The notes under the pieces: generated by a model | What the model saw: the letters and a program-made list of their open reading frames with translations, nothing else | What the model was told of the DNA's origin: nothing | Database searches by the model: none | In this document: positions 15,076-25,157 of the stretch, piece after piece | Layout: each line of letters begins with the position of its first letter | Position numbering within the stretch: position 1 is the stretch's first letter | NCBI GenBank assembly: GCA_024225635.1 | Contig: JAAEMK010000320.1 | Location: 1-35,111, forward strand | From: Desulfobacteraceae bacterium | Lineage (GTDB): Bacteria > Desulfobacterota > Desulfobacteria > Desulfobacterales > Desulfobacteraceae | Length of the DNA: 35,111 nt | Direction: 5' to 3' | Program-made: the position numbers and the translations under genes

Positions 15076-16418
15076 AAGTTCTTATAATTGACGATGACAT
15101 TTCAATGAACACTGCGCTGGCAAATATTGCGGAGGATATCGGGATGTCCCCCATCTGCGCCACAACCATTGGGGATGGCCTGAAGATGGCCGGACAGCAG
15201 GGGGTCGATCTTATCCTGATGGACGTGAATCTGCCGGACGGAGACGGGATTGACGCCATGCCGGCTATCCATGAGCTGCCGTCGGCGCCGGAGGTGATCG
15301 TCCTGACCGGATATGCCGATATGACCAGGGCCGAGGCCGCACTGGAAAGCGGGGCCTGGGATTACATACAGAAGCCCTCCTCCAGTGATGAGCTCATGCT
15401 GGTCATGGGCCGGGCCATGGAATACCGGAAACAGAAGAAAAATAGGCGTTTATCGGCCTTTTTTGACAGAAGCGGGATCATCGGCACCTCCAGGATTATC
15501 CGGAAAACCTTTGACCAGGCCTCCCAGGCAGCCGCGTGTGATGCCAATGTCCTCATCACCGGGGAGTCGGGTACGGGCAAGGAGCTGTTTGCAAGGGCGA
15601 TCCACGCCAACAGCCCCCGGGCCGACAATCCCCTTGTGGTGGTGGATTGTGCCGCAATCACGGAGTCCCTGGCGGAAAGCGTGCTCTTTGGCCATGACAA
15701 GGGCTCCTTTACCGGCGCTGACAAGAACCGCCAGGGACTGGTTCGCCAGGCGGACGGTGGCACCTTGTTCCTTGACGAGGTGGGCGAACTCTCCCCTTCC
15801 GTCCAGAAAAAATTACTCCGTTTGCTCCAGGAGCATGAATTCCGGCCGGTGGGCTCGGACATCATTATCAAATCCGATTTCAAGCTGATTGCAGCCACCA
15901 ACCGCGATCTCGGTAAGATGGCGGACCAGGGCGACTTTCGCCGGGATCTGCTGTTTCGTCTCCAGGGGATTGACATTGACCTGCCTCCCTTGAGGGATAG
16001 ACGGGAGGATATCAAGGCGTTGGTCCTGGATTATGCCAACGCCTTCTGTGACAAAAGAAAGATCAAAAACAAGGTGGTCTGTTCCTGTTTCATGGAGGCC
16101 CTTGTGTTGTATGACTGGCCGGGCAATATCCGGGAACTCTTTACCGTCATGGAAAAAGTGATGGCATCGGCATGGCATGACGCCACCGTCTACTCTTTTC
16201 ATCTCCCGCCTTTTGTAAGGATTTCCCGAACCCGGCAGTCGCTTACATCCCAACCCGGGGACTTGCAGACTTTTAAACTGCATCAGGCGGCCAGCGCAAA
16301 AAACTACCTGGAAAAACTTCTGCTTGCTTCAGGCGGAAACAAGGACAGGGCCTGCCGGATTTCCGGTCTTTCCAAATCATACCTGTACAAACTCCTCAAA
16401 GAGCATGCCGTAGGTTAG
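15069..16418 (+). CDS. NtrC-family sigma-54-dependent response regulator
   Basis: This is a cytoplasmic transcription activator that drives sigma-54 RNA polymerase after phosphorylation. It has 449 residues: receiver domain 1-120 (IIDDD, phosphoacceptor Asp52 in LMDVNLPDGDG, LTGYA, Lys in IQKPS); AAA+ domain about 140-375 with GESGTGKE (about 165), the sigma-54 contact loop GSFTGA (about 213, Ser replacing the usual Ala), GGTLFLDEVGE (about 231) and the arginine-finger region; and a Fis-type HTH at about 420-445 (NKDRACRISGLSKSYLYKLL). No partner histidine kinase gene is in the window. The next gene downstream is preceded by a strong -24/-12 promoter, making that operon a likely target; this is inferred from proximity. 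Confidence 0.93.
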   Translation: MVKVLIIDDDISMNTALANIAEDIGMSPICATTIGDGLKMAGQQGVDLILMDVNLPDGDGIDAMPAIHELPSAPEVIVLTGYADMTRAEAALESGAWDYIQKPSSSDELMLVMGRAMEYRKQKKNRRLSAFFDRSGIIGTSRIIRKTFDQASQAAACDANVLITGESGTGKELFARAIHANSPRADNPLVVVDCAAITESLAESVLFGHDKGSFTGADKNRQGLVRQADGGTLFLDEVGELSPSVQKKLLRLLQEHEFRPVGSDIIIKSDFKLIAATNRDLGKMADQGDFRRDLLFRLQGIDIDLPPLRDRREDIKALVLDYANAFCDKRKIKNKVVCSCFMEALVLYDWPGNIRELFTVMEKVMASAWHDATVYSFHLPPFVRISRTRQSLTSQPGDLQTFKLHQAASAKNYLEKLLLASGGNKDRACRISGLSKSYLYKLLKEHAVG

Positions 16419-16652
16419 AACGTTTTCGTTTTTTGACATGGTTCTCATATTCGAGAATTGTCTCCAATCGAGGAATCCATGCGTGAAAGAGCGAAAATTC
16501 CCTGATGGCTGCGGGAGTTATGGTGTGGGTGCGTTCCCGATGCGGCGGGAGTCTCTTTTATGAGAATTGCAGGGCCCGGTGATGTTCGGAAGCGGTCAAA
16601 TTTATTTGCGGATCTCCTTAAATATCAAAGGGTTGGAAAAAGAGTAGAGGTT

Positions 16653-16668
16653 TGGCCCCTATATTGCT
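16653..16668 (+). promoter_or_regulatory. Sigma-54 (-24/-12) promoter of the chemotaxis operon
   Basis: TGGCCCCTATATTGCT has GG and GC elements exactly 12 bp apart, as in the consensus TGGCAC-N5-TTGC; only the CAC triplet deviates (CCC). The expected start is near 16679. It lies in the 342-bp spacer between the sigma-54 activator gene and the first gene of the chemotaxis operon. The part of that spacer at 16419-16650 shows no gene or clear terminator. Confidence 0.75.
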
Positions 16669-16675
16669 AAAGAAA

Positions 16676-16703
16676 CTGGCATCCTTTAAAAGAAGGATGT
16701 CAG
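16676..16703 (+). promoter_or_regulatory. 5' untranslated hairpin of the chemotaxis mRNA
   Basis: CTGGCATCCTT and AAGGATGTCAG pair over 11 bp (one G-U) around a TAAAAG loop. The hairpin begins within a few bases of the predicted sigma-54 start site, so it would cap the mRNA at its 5' end. No T tract follows, so it is not an intrinsic terminator. A role in mRNA stability is plausible but unproven. Confidence 0.55.
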
Positions 16704-16760
16704 TTGAGATTAAACCAAAAACCGGGAGTTCAAGACCGGGAACATAGAGAAGTTGTTTTT

Positions 16761-18635
16761 ATGGAGAATCGGTTGGATTTTTTAGATAAAGCGGCGCCCA
16801 TGGCGCAAGGCGCCACCCCTCAGGATGGGATCGGCCCAGATCTTGCGGGGCGTCTTGCATCCATTGGAGCGGATCTCATGGAGATCAGTTCAAATGCTGA
16901 ACCGGACTTCATGGCGTTGGGTGAAAGGCTCCAGCAGGGATATGGGTTTGTGACGGCATTGACCCGGGACACCATTGAAATTGCAGAGCTTATCAAGGGG
17001 GATTCAAACGCGAATACCCTGGCGCAGATTGAAGCGTCCGTGAACCAGTCCATCGGCATGCTGAGAAAATGCCGTGATAATGCGGTTTCAAAATCAACCC
17101 CGGTCAAAGCGGTCCAGGACCATCTTGAACAGCTCAATACCAGGCGGGGTGAAATCGAGACCATTGCCAGGTACCTGAGGGCGGTTGCCTTGAATATTTA
17201 CATTGAAACCTCCCGTTCCGAAATCTCCGATGAAAACTTCACCGTCATTGCCGAAGAGATAAAGGCTCTCTCGGAAAAGATCCTCCAGACCTCCAAAGAG
17301 ATCCATGACTTTATCCTGGAATCAAAAAGGCGCTTCTCCTCGATGTATGGGGAGATATCCGGCGGTATCGCCACCATGGGCCGCCTTGTGGACGAGGCGG
17401 AACGCTCTGCCGGCAATTCCATTGAAAAGACCGAAAAACTGATGGGCGTTTCCCTTGACATGGTCGAAAATGCCGGGATCATGTCAAGGGGTATCTCCCA
17501 GGAGGTGGAACAGATCGTGGTGGGCGTTCAGCTCCATGATTCCATGCGCCAGCGGATCGAACATATTGTTTCGGGATTGAAAGATGTGGAATCCCTTTGC
17601 GCCGGGGGTGAAACCATAGTTGAGCCCGGCGACACCGACGCTTTTACCACGGCCCATGCCGTCATTGTTCTCCAGTGCGCCCAGCTGGATCAGATCATCA
17701 GCGAGATCGACGGGGTCTACAGGCAAAACCGGATCGCCTTTGGGAATATCATAGAGGACATCTCCCTCATGGCGCAGAATATTTCAACAATCGTCGATTC
17801 CGGCACAAGCCCTCACCATGGCCGGCAAAAGGGAGAGGACCCGTTTACGCTGCTGTCATCGGATCTGACAACCATTCGATCCATTGAAGGCCAGGGTACG
17901 GATCTGGAAAATCGCCTGGTTGCCATTTATGAAAAAGCGTTTGAAACCGCCTCAACCCTGTCATCCCTGGCAAAAGACCTGCAGAATATCAGCCAGGAAT
18001 CACAGAATAAGGCCCTCAATGCCATGATCGCCGCAAACCGCCTGGGGGATGGTGGAAAACCCCTTGCCGTGCTTGGTAAGGAGATGAGATCCCTTTCAAC
18101 CCAGGCGGATGATGCCATTGCCGGTGTGGAGGAGATCATCGCATCCATTGTTGCCGCCATCGAGGGGGTTGAGCTTGAAACAACATTTGAATCCGGCGCC
18201 GGTCAGCCTGAAAACACCCTGGACATCATCCTTGCCGGGGTCCTTGGGTTGTATGAACAGACAGGGGAGAAGGCCGGGGGGTTGCGGGAGGTCACGGAAG
18301 CGTTGATAACCGCGGTTTCAGAGGCAAGAGAGGGACTGAAGTTTTTTCCCCGCATCTCTGATGCGCTGACTTCCCGGAAGAACCGGCTCGATGGGGTGGC
18401 AGAGCTGTTGAAGCCCCTGATCGATGAAAAGGCGTCCGCTCAACTCAAAGATGCCTACATGGCGGAACGGTATACCATGGAGAAAGAGCGCATGGTCCAT
18501 GAGGAGAGCGTGGCGGGTGTTTCCGGAACGGCCCGGTCGGAAGAAGAGACCGGTGGGGTGGAACTCTTTGATGACGACTTCCCGGAGGATGACTCTGAAA
18601 CAGATGAGCTTGGCGAAAATATCGAGCTGTTTTGA
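16761..18635 (+). CDS. Cytoplasmic MCP-like coiled-coil protein, first gene of the che operon
   Basis: This protein of about 624 residues has no membrane helix or signal peptide and is almost wholly helical. Two segments resemble the hairpin tip of methyl-accepting chemotaxis proteins: ALNIYIETSRSEISDENF followed by VIAEEIKALSEKI near residue 145, and ALNAMIAANRLGDGGKPLAV followed by LGKEMRSLS near residue 420. Both are diverged from the consensus. The C-terminal 20 residues are very acidic (DDDFPEDD...). It may be a soluble signalling or scaffold protein binding the CheA/CheW of this operon. The ATG at 16761 has a GAGAAG site 8 nt upstream; a TTG at 16704 would add 19 residues but starts directly at the leader hairpin. 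The STAS gene follows after 14 bp. Confidence 0.8.
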   Translation: MENRLDFLDKAAPMAQGATPQDGIGPDLAGRLASIGADLMEISSNAEPDFMALGERLQQGYGFVTALTRDTIEIAELIKGDSNANTLAQIEASVNQSIGMLRKCRDNAVSKSTPVKAVQDHLEQLNTRRGEIETIARYLRAVALNIYIETSRSEISDENFTVIAEEIKALSEKILQTSKEIHDFILESKRRFSSMYGEISGGIATMGRLVDEAERSAGNSIEKTEKLMGVSLDMVENAGIMSRGISQEVEQIVVGVQLHDSMRQRIEHIVSGLKDVESLCAGGETIVEPGDTDAFTTAHAVIVLQCAQLDQIISEIDGVYRQNRIAFGNIIEDISLMAQNISTIVDSGTSPHHGRQKGEDPFTLLSSDLTTIRSIEGQGTDLENRLVAIYEKAFETASTLSSLAKDLQNISQESQNKALNAMIAANRLGDGGKPLAVLGKEMRSLSTQADDAIAGVEEIIASIVAAIEGVELETTFESGAGQPENTLDIILAGVLGLYEQTGEKAGGLREVTEALITAVSEAREGLKFFPRISDALTSRKNRLDGVAELLKPLIDEKASAQLKDAYMAERYTMEKERMVHEESVAGVSGTARSEEETGGVELFDDDFPEDDSETDELGENIELF

Positions 18636-18649
18636 TATGGAGAAACACA

Positions 18650-18991
18650 ATGGAGCATAAAATTGAAAAGAACGGCACGGTGACGACACTGACACTGGAT
18701 GGTGATTTGACCATCGAGCATGCGGCAGAACTGAAAAACATACTTTCCTCTGTTCTTTTTGAATCCGCCAAAACGGTTGTTTGCCTTGATAGCGTAGGCA
18801 GCATGGATCTTTCATGCATCCAGCTTTTCTGTGCGGCCAACCGGTCCTTTGAGAAAAATGAAAAACGGTTGACACCCGAAAGCTGCAACAGCGATGAGAT
18901 TGAATCGGCCTTGCTCGAAGCCGGATTCAGCAGCAGCGGAGGGTGTCCTGAAAATTTTTGTGAAAAATGCTTTTGGAAAGGAGACGTATAA
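18650..18991 (+). CDS. STAS-domain protein (anti-sigma-factor-antagonist type)
   Basis: This 113-residue protein matches the STAS fold: a beta strand GTVTTLTLDGDLT, a helix, VVCLDSV, and then the loop GSMDLSCIQLF. In that loop Ser55 sits where SpoIIAA-like proteins are phosphorylated. STAS proteins in chemotaxis operons act as small switch or binding partners; the partner here is unknown. An unusual Cys cluster (Cys99, 104, 107) lies at the C-terminus. GGAG 7 nt before the ATG at 18650 decides the start over an upstream TTG. cheY follows after 2 bp. Confidence 0.8.
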   Translation: MEHKIEKNGTVTTLTLDGDLTIEHAAELKNILSSVLFESAKTVVCLDSVGSMDLSCIQLFCAANRSFEKNEKRLTPESCNSDEIESALLEAGFSSSGGCPENFCEKCFWKGDV

Positions 18992-18993
18992 TA

Positions 18994-19359
18994 ATGGCAA
19001 AGACGATCATGACTGTGGATGATTCGGCAAGTGTTCGGCAGATGGTGGCTTTCACCCTGAAGAACGCCGGTTATGAGGTTGTGGAGGCCGTGGACGGCAA
19101 GGACGCGTTGGCCAAACTTGCCGGCACAAAGGTCAATATGATCATCACCGACCTGAACATGCCCAATATGGACGGCATCGAGATGATCCGCAATGCCAGG
19201 GCCATGGCCCAATACAAATTTATCCCCATCATCCTGCTGACAACCGAATCCCAGAATGACAAGAAAAAAGAGGGAAAAAAGGCGGGTGCCACCGGATGGA
19301 TCATCAAGCCGTTTAAGCCCGAGCAGCTGCTTGCGGTGGTAAAGAAGGTCTTAAAATAG
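18994..19359 (+). CDS. cheY: Chemotaxis response regulator CheY
   Basis: This is a stand-alone receiver of 121 residues with all the catalytic residues: Asp9/Asp10 (TVDDS), phosphoacceptor Asp53 (IITDLNMPNMDG), the LLTTES switch Thr, and Lys105 (IIKPFKPEQL). It receives phosphate from CheA, encoded 35 bp downstream. AAAGGAG, 10 nt before the ATG at 18994, lies within the end of the STAS gene and excludes a longer upstream frame. Confidence 0.95.
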   Translation: MAKTIMTVDDSASVRQMVAFTLKNAGYEVVEAVDGKDALAKLAGTKVNMIITDLNMPNMDGIEMIRNARAMAQYKFIPIILLTTESQNDKKKEGKKAGATGWIIKPFKPEQLLAVVKKVLK

Positions 19360-19394
19360 ATAGGGGCATTCCCTTTCTCTAACAGGAGTTCCCT

Positions 19395-21476
19395 ATGAAC
19401 GGGCAAGAAGAAGCCTTTAAGGAAGAAGCATACGAACTGCTCACAGAGCTTGAAACCTCGTTGCTGGAGCTGGAGGAGAATCCCCATGACATGGAGCAGG
19501 TGGGCCGGGTCTTCAGGGCCATGCATACCATCAAGGGTTCCGGGGCCATGTTTGGTTTTGATGCCATTGCGGATTTTACCCACAACGTTGAAACCGTGTT
19601 TGACCTGGTGCGGGGCGGAGAGATCCAGGTTTCAAAGGATCTTGTCAATCTGACCCTGTCTGCCAGGGATCATATCAAGGATCTTTTGGATGGCGGCGGC
19701 AAGGGGGATGAACTCCTTGAAACCGAGATCATCACCTCGCTCCAGGCGTTGCTGCCGGCGCCCGTCCCCCGGGACGAGCCGGTCCCCGGCGCGGCCTGCC
19801 AGGACAGCCGGAAGGAGGCGCCGGTCGCCGATTCTCCCCTGTTGACCTATATGATCCGGTTCTGTCCGGCCCGGGAGCTCTTTTCCAACGGCACCAACCC
19901 CATCCCCCTTCTGGATGAACTCAGGGAGATGGGGGAGTGCAGCGTCACCCCCCATACCGAGAATTTGCCTTTTCTCGAGGAGATGGACCCGGAATCCTGT
20001 TACATTTTCTGGGACATTATCCTGACCACGGACCAGGGAGAGAACGCCATCCGGGATGTCTTCATCTTTGTGGAGGATGAGTGCGATCTTTCCATCGATA
20101 TCATTGACAATGACCGGGAATGCAACGTGGATGAGGGCAACTGTGACAAGCTTGGCGAGATCCTGGTCAAGCGGGGGGACCTGTCCGGTGAGCTCCTTGA
20201 AAAGGCCCTTGAAGAGCAGCATCGCATCGGGGAGATCCTGGTACGGGAGCAGGCGGTCAGCCAGGCATCGGTCTCCTCGGCCCTGGCGGAACAGGCGGCG
20301 GTTAAAAAGCAGATTGCCCGGCGAAAGGAGGCGGCCCACCACACCAGCATCCGGGTGGCGGCGGAAAAACTGGATCATCTGGTGGATCTTGTGGGGGAGC
20401 TTGTGACGGTGCAGGCGCGCCTGAGTCAGAAGGCCTCCATGGGGTGCGACCCTGATCTTGTCTCCATTGCCGAGGATGTGGAGATGCTGGCAAGCGGCCT
20501 TCGGGACAATGCCATGGGCATGCGCATGCTTCAGATCGGCACCACGTTTTCCACCTTTAAGCGCCTGGTTCGGGACCTGTCCAACGATCTGGGAAAACTG
20601 ATGGAGCTGACCACTTCGGGCGAGGAAACCGAGCTTGACAAAACCGTGATCGAGAAACTCAAAGATCCCCTGGTGCATATCATTCGCAACAGCATCGACC
20701 ACGGCATAGAGATGCCGGAAGTAAGAAAGGCGGCGGGAAAAGAGGAGACCGGCACCATCCATCTTGCGGCCGAGCATGCCGGCGGGAATGTGTTGATCCG
20801 GATTTCGGACAACGGCAAGGGGCTGGACCCGGAGGTGATCCGGGCCAAGGCCGTGGAAAAAGGGCTTATATCCCCGGATGCCGATCTTACGGAAAAGGAG
20901 ATCAACAACCTGATCTTTGCCCCCGGGTTTTCAACGGCAGGGGAGGTAACCGATCTGTCCGGCCGGGGCGTGGGCATGGATGTGGTCAAGCGGGCCATCG
21001 AGGATCTGGGCGGCAGCATCGATCTGGATAGCCAAAAAGGGGACGGCACAACCATCACCCTCAAGCTTCCCCTCACCCTGGCCATTATCGAAGGGCTGCT
21101 GGTGACCCTGGGGAAAGGATATTTCATATTTCCCCTCATCTCTGTTGAAGAGTGCGTGGAGCTGCCCCGGGATGAAGCCGGAAAAAAATCGGGCCTTCTG
21201 AATATCCGGGGGGAGATGGTCCCCTATATCCGGCTGCGGGAAGAGTACGGAATCGAAGACGAGCGGCCGGACCTCGAGCATGTGGTGATCATGGAGACAA
21301 ACGAAAAGCGGGTCGGGTTTGTGGTGGACAATGTGGTGGGAAGCCAGCAGGCGGTCATAAAAAAGATGGGCAACGCGTTTAAGAATGCCCCTGATATATC
21401 CGGGGCCACCATTCTTGGTAACGGCTCCGTGGCCTTGATTGTGGATGTGAATAAAATCCTGGATTTAAGATTTTGA
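19395..21476 (+). CDS. cheA: Chemotaxis histidine kinase CheA
   Basis: CheA autophosphorylates in response to receptors and passes phosphate to CheY and CheB. It has 693 residues: an HPt domain with His44 ([16 protein letters not shown]); a P2-like domain at about 150-245; dimerisation at about 318-370 ([19 protein letters not shown]); an ATPase with the N box [10 protein letters not shown] (about 428), G1 (ISDNGKGL) and G2 (GRGVGMDVV); and a C-terminal CheW-like domain from about 562. Between P2 and dimerisation (about 250-300) there is a repeat [20 protein letters not shown] / [20 protein letters not shown], like the N-terminal MshEN-type domain of secretion ATPases. AGGAG lies 6 nt before the ATG. 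Confidence 0.96.
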   Translation: MNGQEEAFKEEAYELLTELETSLLELEENPHDMEQVGRVFRAMHTIKGSGAMFGFDAIADFTHNVETVFDLVRGGEIQVSKDLVNLTLSARDHIKDLLDGGGKGDELLETEIITSLQALLPAPVPRDEPVPGAACQDSRKEAPVADSPLLTYMIRFCPARELFSNGTNPIPLLDELREMGECSVTPHTENLPFLEEMDPESCYIFWDIILTTDQGENAIRDVFIFVEDECDLSIDIIDNDRECNVDEGNCDKLGEILVKRGDLSGELLEKALEEQHRIGEILVREQAVSQASVSSALAEQAAVKKQIARRKEAAHHTSIRVAAEKLDHLVDLVGELVTVQARLSQKASMGCDPDLVSIAEDVEMLASGLRDNAMGMRMLQIGTTFSTFKRLVRDLSNDLGKLMELTTSGEETELDKTVIEKLKDPLVHIIRNSIDHGIEMPEVRKAAGKEETGTIHLAAEHAGGNVLIRISDNGKGLDPEVIRAKAVEKGLISPDADLTEKEINNLIFAPGFSTAGEVTDLSGRGVGMDVVKRAIEDLGGSIDLDSQKGDGTTITLKLPLTLAIIEGLLVTLGKGYFIFPLISVEECVELPRDEAGKKSGLLNIRGEMVPYIRLREEYGIEDERPDLEHVVIMETNEKRVGFVVDNVVGSQQAVIKKMGNAFKNAPDISGATILGNGSVALIVDVNKILDLRF

Positions 21477-21507
21477 ACCGGGTGATGCCGGATTAGAGGA
21501 GGAATGG

Positions 21508-24500
21508 ATGTTAAAGATAAAAAATATTAAGGTGAAGCCGAAGCTCATTGGACTGTTCCTGATCATCGGGCTTGTGCCCATGGCCGTCGGCGGATGGTGG
21601 GCCGGCCACCTGGCAAGCAACGCCCTTACCGGACAGGCGTTTGAGAAGCTTGAAGCGGTTCGGGTGATCAAGAATAAGCAGGTGGACTCCTTTTTTGCGG
21701 ACCGGAAAGAGGATATGAATGGCGTTGTTGAGACCGTGAATATCTTGAAGCAGGAGGCGTTCAACAGCCTTGAAGCGGTCCAGGAGCTCAAGGCCGCCCA
21801 GGTAAGAGAGTTCTTTGCCAAGGTGAATACCGATGTGGTGACACTGTCCAAAAGCGATGATGTGCTGCGGATGTACGGGCAGCTCAAGCAATACCACGAT
21901 GATATGCGCACCGGCGCTGCCGATGCCTACGATGTCTCAACCCCGGCGTATAAGAAGATCTATAAGGATGATTCAGCCTACCTGAACAATTATGTTGAGA
22001 AATACGGGTACAATGACATGTTCCTCATGTGTGCCGCCCATGGCCATGTGATGTATAACAGTACCCAGGAGCCGGATCTGGGAACCAATCTGAAACATGG
22101 GCCCTATAAGAATGAGGGGCTGGCCCGGCTGTGGGCCCGGGTGGTTGAAACCAGGGGCGTGGTGATCGAGGATTTCTCCGCCTATACCCCCAGCAACGGA
22201 CGGCAGGCCGCCTTTATCGGCGCCCCTGTGGAGGATGCCAACGGCACCATCATCGGGGTCATTGCCCTGGAGATCCCGGTCAAGCCCATAAACACCATTG
22301 TGCAGCGGCGGTTCGGCATGGGCAAGACCGGTGAAACCTATCTGGTCGGCAGGACCGGGGAGCAAACCCTTTTTCGAAGCAATCTTGTGAGCATGGGGGA
22401 CGGCAAGCTGGTGGTCGGGTATGATACCAGCAAAAATGTAACGGCGTATATGGAAGAGGCGTTTTCCGGCAGGGAAGGCAGGGGTGTCTATACCGACTCC
22501 ACCGGCAAACTGGTCATGGTGAATTATGAGTCTCTTCATATCAAGGGGCTGAACTGGGCCATGATCTCGAAAATCGACCTTGAAGAGGCCATAGCGCCCA
22601 GGCTTGACGGGGCCAGCGAAGACTATTACACCCGTTATATCAGTAAGTTCGGGTATGCAGACCTTTATTTGATCCATCCCAAGGGGAATGTGTTCTACAC
22701 GGTTACCCGCGGGGCCGACTACGATTCAAACATGATCTCCGGGAAATATGCAGGGTCCGGACTTGGCAAGCTCGTCAAAAAGGTGCTGAAAACCAAGGAG
22801 TACGGATTTGCGGATTTTGAGCTCTACGAGCCCCGGAACAACGATCCCTATGGATTTATTGCCCGGCCCGTGCTGGACAGCAGCGGCAATGTTGAGCTGA
22901 TCGTTGCCCTCCAGGTGCAGATCGGCTGGATCAACGCCATCATGAACGAGCGCACGGGAATGGGGGATTCAGGGGAGATCTACCTTGTGGGCAGCGATAA
23001 TCTCATGCGTAACGATTCCATGCTGGATTCTGATTTTACGGTCAAGTCATCCTTTATGAATCCCGCCAAGGGAAAGGTGGATACCACCTCCACCAAAAAA
23101 GCCTTTGCAGGGGAAACCGGCAAGGATTACCGGCTGGACTACCGTGACAAATGGGTGCTTTCCGTATTTGCCCCCATCAAGGTGGGGGATACCACCTGGT
23201 GTATTGTGGGGGAAGTGGAAAAGGACGAGATTGTCGAGCCCATCAATAAACTGCTGTTTTCCATATTGATGATGGGCATTGTCATGGCGGGTATTGTGGC
23301 GTTCATCGCCCTGGTGGTTGCCAGCGGTATTGTCAAGCCGATCCTCAAGAGCGTTGCCGTTGCCAAATCCGTGTCAGAGGGTGATCTCAGTGTGTTCTCC
23401 GATGTGGATCAAAAGGATGAAATCGGTATCCTGTCCGACGCCATGAACCGCATGGTGGCCAATCTCAAGGAGACCGCCCAGGTGGCGGAGCAGATCTCCA
23501 ACGGGGATCTCAACGTCAGCGTGAACATCCTGTCGGAAAAAGATCTCCTGGGCCATTCACTGGATAAGATGGTGACCAACCTGGGCGCCACGGTTTCCGA
23601 GGTGAAAACAGGATCGGACAATGTGGCTTCCGGCAGTGTGGCCTTGAGCTCGGCATCCGAGCAGCTCTCCCAGGGGGCCACGGAACAGGCGGCCGCCGCG
23701 GAAGAGGCCTCATCCTCCATGGAGCAGATGGCATCCAACATCCGCCAGAACGCGGAAAATGCCCAGCAGACGGAACGGCTGGCCATCCAGGCGGCCGACG
23801 ATGCTGAAACCGGCGGTAAAGCCGTGGGTAAAACCGTCAATGCCATGAGGGAGATCGCGGAAAAGATCTCCATCATCGAGGAGATCTCCCGCCAGACAAA
23901 CATGCTGGCACTGAACGCCGCCATCGAGGCGGCCCGGGCCGGCGAACACGGCAAGGGGTTTGCCGTGGTGGCCGATGCCGTAAGAAAGCTTGCCGAGCGG
24001 AGCCAGGCCGCAGCTGCTGAGATCTCCAATCTTTCGGTCTCCAGTGTCGATATCGCGGAGAATGCAGGGGAGATGCTCCAGAAGATCGTACCGGATATCA
24101 AACGGACGGCTGAGCTTGTGCAGGAGATAAATGCGGCTTCCAATGAGCAGAACTCCGGTTCCGAGCAGATCAACCAGGCCCTTTTGCAGCTTGACCAGGT
24201 GATTCAGCAGAATGCCTCCGCCGCCGAGGAGATGTCCGCAACGGCCGAGGAATTGTCGGCCCAGGCAGAGCAGCTCCAGGGGTCCATCGGTTTTTTCAAG
24301 GTTGAGACAAGCCGGGAAGCCAAACCGGTCAAACCGTCTGTCCCGGTCAAGCAGGTTGAGAGGGTGGCCAAAGGGGATGATACCGCCGCCGGCATGCGGC
24401 CCGTGGCAGTATCGGGCAAGCGGAAAAAATCAGCGGCCCCGGCCGGAATCTCCCTGGATCTGGGTGAGGAACTCGGTGACGGGGATGCCATGGATGCCGA

Positions 24501-24516
24501 GTTTGAGAAGTATTAG
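21508..24516 (+). CDS. Methyl-accepting chemotaxis protein with a duplicated periplasmic sensor
   Basis: This is a 1002-residue transmembrane receptor: TM1 at 13-34, periplasmic region about 35-580, TM2 about 582-606, HAMP about 607-690 and a cytoplasmic signalling domain with the tip [19 protein letters not shown] near 795-815. The sensor has two copies of one unit: the YGYNDMFL block (from 166) matches FGYADLYL (from 381), and TGETYLVG (274-281) matches SGEIYLVG (488-495). This gives a period of about 214-215 residues. The units look Cache-like. The ligand is unknown. The C-terminus has no NWETF-type CheR/CheB tether. AGGAGG precedes the ATG. Confidence 0.94.
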   Translation: MLKIKNIKVKPKLIGLFLIIGLVPMAVGGWWAGHLASNALTGQAFEKLEAVRVIKNKQVDSFFADRKEDMNGVVETVNILKQEAFNSLEAVQELKAAQVREFFAKVNTDVVTLSKSDDVLRMYGQLKQYHDDMRTGAADAYDVSTPAYKKIYKDDSAYLNNYVEKYGYNDMFLMCAAHGHVMYNSTQEPDLGTNLKHGPYKNEGLARLWARVVETRGVVIEDFSAYTPSNGRQAAFIGAPVEDANGTIIGVIALEIPVKPINTIVQRRFGMGKTGETYLVGRTGEQTLFRSNLVSMGDGKLVVGYDTSKNVTAYMEEAFSGREGRGVYTDSTGKLVMVNYESLHIKGLNWAMISKIDLEEAIAPRLDGASEDYYTRYISKFGYADLYLIHPKGNVFYTVTRGADYDSNMISGKYAGSGLGKLVKKVLKTKEYGFADFELYEPRNNDPYGFIARPVLDSSGNVELIVALQVQIGWINAIMNERTGMGDSGEIYLVGSDNLMRNDSMLDSDFTVKSSFMNPAKGKVDTTSTKKAFAGETGKDYRLDYRDKWVLSVFAPIKVGDTTWCIVGEVEKDEIVEPINKLLFSILMMGIVMAGIVAFIALVVASGIVKPILKSVAVAKSVSEGDLSVFSDVDQKDEIGILSDAMNRMVANLKETAQVAEQISNGDLNVSVNILSEKDLLGHSLDKMVTNLGATVSEVKTGSDNVASGSVALSSASEQLSQGATEQAAAAEEASSSMEQMASNIRQNAENAQQTERLAIQAADDAETGGKAVGKTVNAMREIAEKISIIEEISRQTNMLALNAAIEAARAGEHGKGFAVVADAVRKLAERSQAAAAEISNLSVSSVDIAENAGEMLQKIVPDIKRTAELVQEINAASNEQNSGSEQINQALLQLDQVIQQNASAAEEMSATAEELSAQAEQLQGSIGFFKVETSREAKPVKPSVPVKQVERVAKGDDTAAGMRPVAVSGKRKKSAAPAGISLDLGEELGDGDAMDAEFEKY

Positions 24517-24526
24517 AGGCGAAATC

Positions 24527-24589
24527 ATGGTGAACAGAGATTATTTTAAAAAAGAAGTTTTCAATTCCAGTGGGAGGATCTATATATGA
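24527..24589 (+). CDS. Possible 20-residue ORF overlapping cheW
   Basis: An ATG with AGAGG 7 nt upstream opens a 20-codon frame (MVNRDYFKKEVFNSSGRIYI). Its TGA overlaps the ATG of cheW in an ATGA arrangement. It fills the whole mcp-cheW gap of 69 bp. It may couple cheW translation to the operon. cheW also has its own GGGAGG site, so this frame is not required for cheW expression. Confidence 0.4.
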   Translation: MVNRDYFKKEVFNSSGRIYI

Positions 24590-25125
24590 CCATTGAAGGG
24601 ATCACCCGGACAGGCCAGTATCTCGCCTTTATGCTTGATGAGGAGGTCTATGCCATTGACATCATGCAGGTGCGTGAGGTGCTGGATTATACGGAAATCA
24701 CCAAGGTGCCCAGGATGCCGGATTTCATGCGGGGCGTGATCAACCTGAGGGGCGGTGTCGTACCGGTTGTGGATCTTCGGTTCAAATTCGGGATGCCGGC
24801 AACGGAAAAGAGCGTCAACACCTGCATTATCATCATGGAGAACACCATTGACGGTGAAACCACCCTGATCGGCGCCCTTGCGGATTCGGTCAGGGAGGTG
24901 CTTGAGCTGGAACCGGATCAGATCGAGCCGGCGCCGAAACTGGGCACCCGCCTCAAGACCGGGTTTATCAAAGGGATGGGGAAGAAAAACGATGAGTTCA
25001 TCATCCTTTTGGACATTGACAAGGTTTTTTCCGCGGATGAACTCTCCGGGGTGGCCGACGCCGAAGCCCAGTCTGACCAGGAAACCGCAGGCATGGATGA
25101 GACCGGCGCTTCCCTGGACGCTTGA
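24586..25125 (+). CDS. cheW: Chemotaxis coupling protein CheW
   Basis: CheW links receptors to CheA. The 179-residue product carries the standard CheW core: YLAFMLDEEVYAIDIMQVREV, then ITKVPRMPDFMRGVINLRGGVVPVVDL, then ALADSVREVLEL, ending with IILLDIDKVFS. The C-terminal 25 residues are an acidic tail. GGGAGG lies 8 nt before the ATG. It lies between the MCP gene and cheR, as is usual in such operons. A very strong hairpin follows its stop. Confidence 0.95.
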   Translation: MTIEGITRTGQYLAFMLDEEVYAIDIMQVREVLDYTEITKVPRMPDFMRGVINLRGGVVPVVDLRFKFGMPATEKSVNTCIIIMENTIDGETTLIGALADSVREVLELEPDQIEPAPKLGTRLKTGFIKGMGKKNDEFIILLDIDKVFSADELSGVADAEAQSDQETAGMDETGASLDA

Positions 25126-25157
25126 TTATTTTACACGGATAAGTTCTTAAAAACCGA

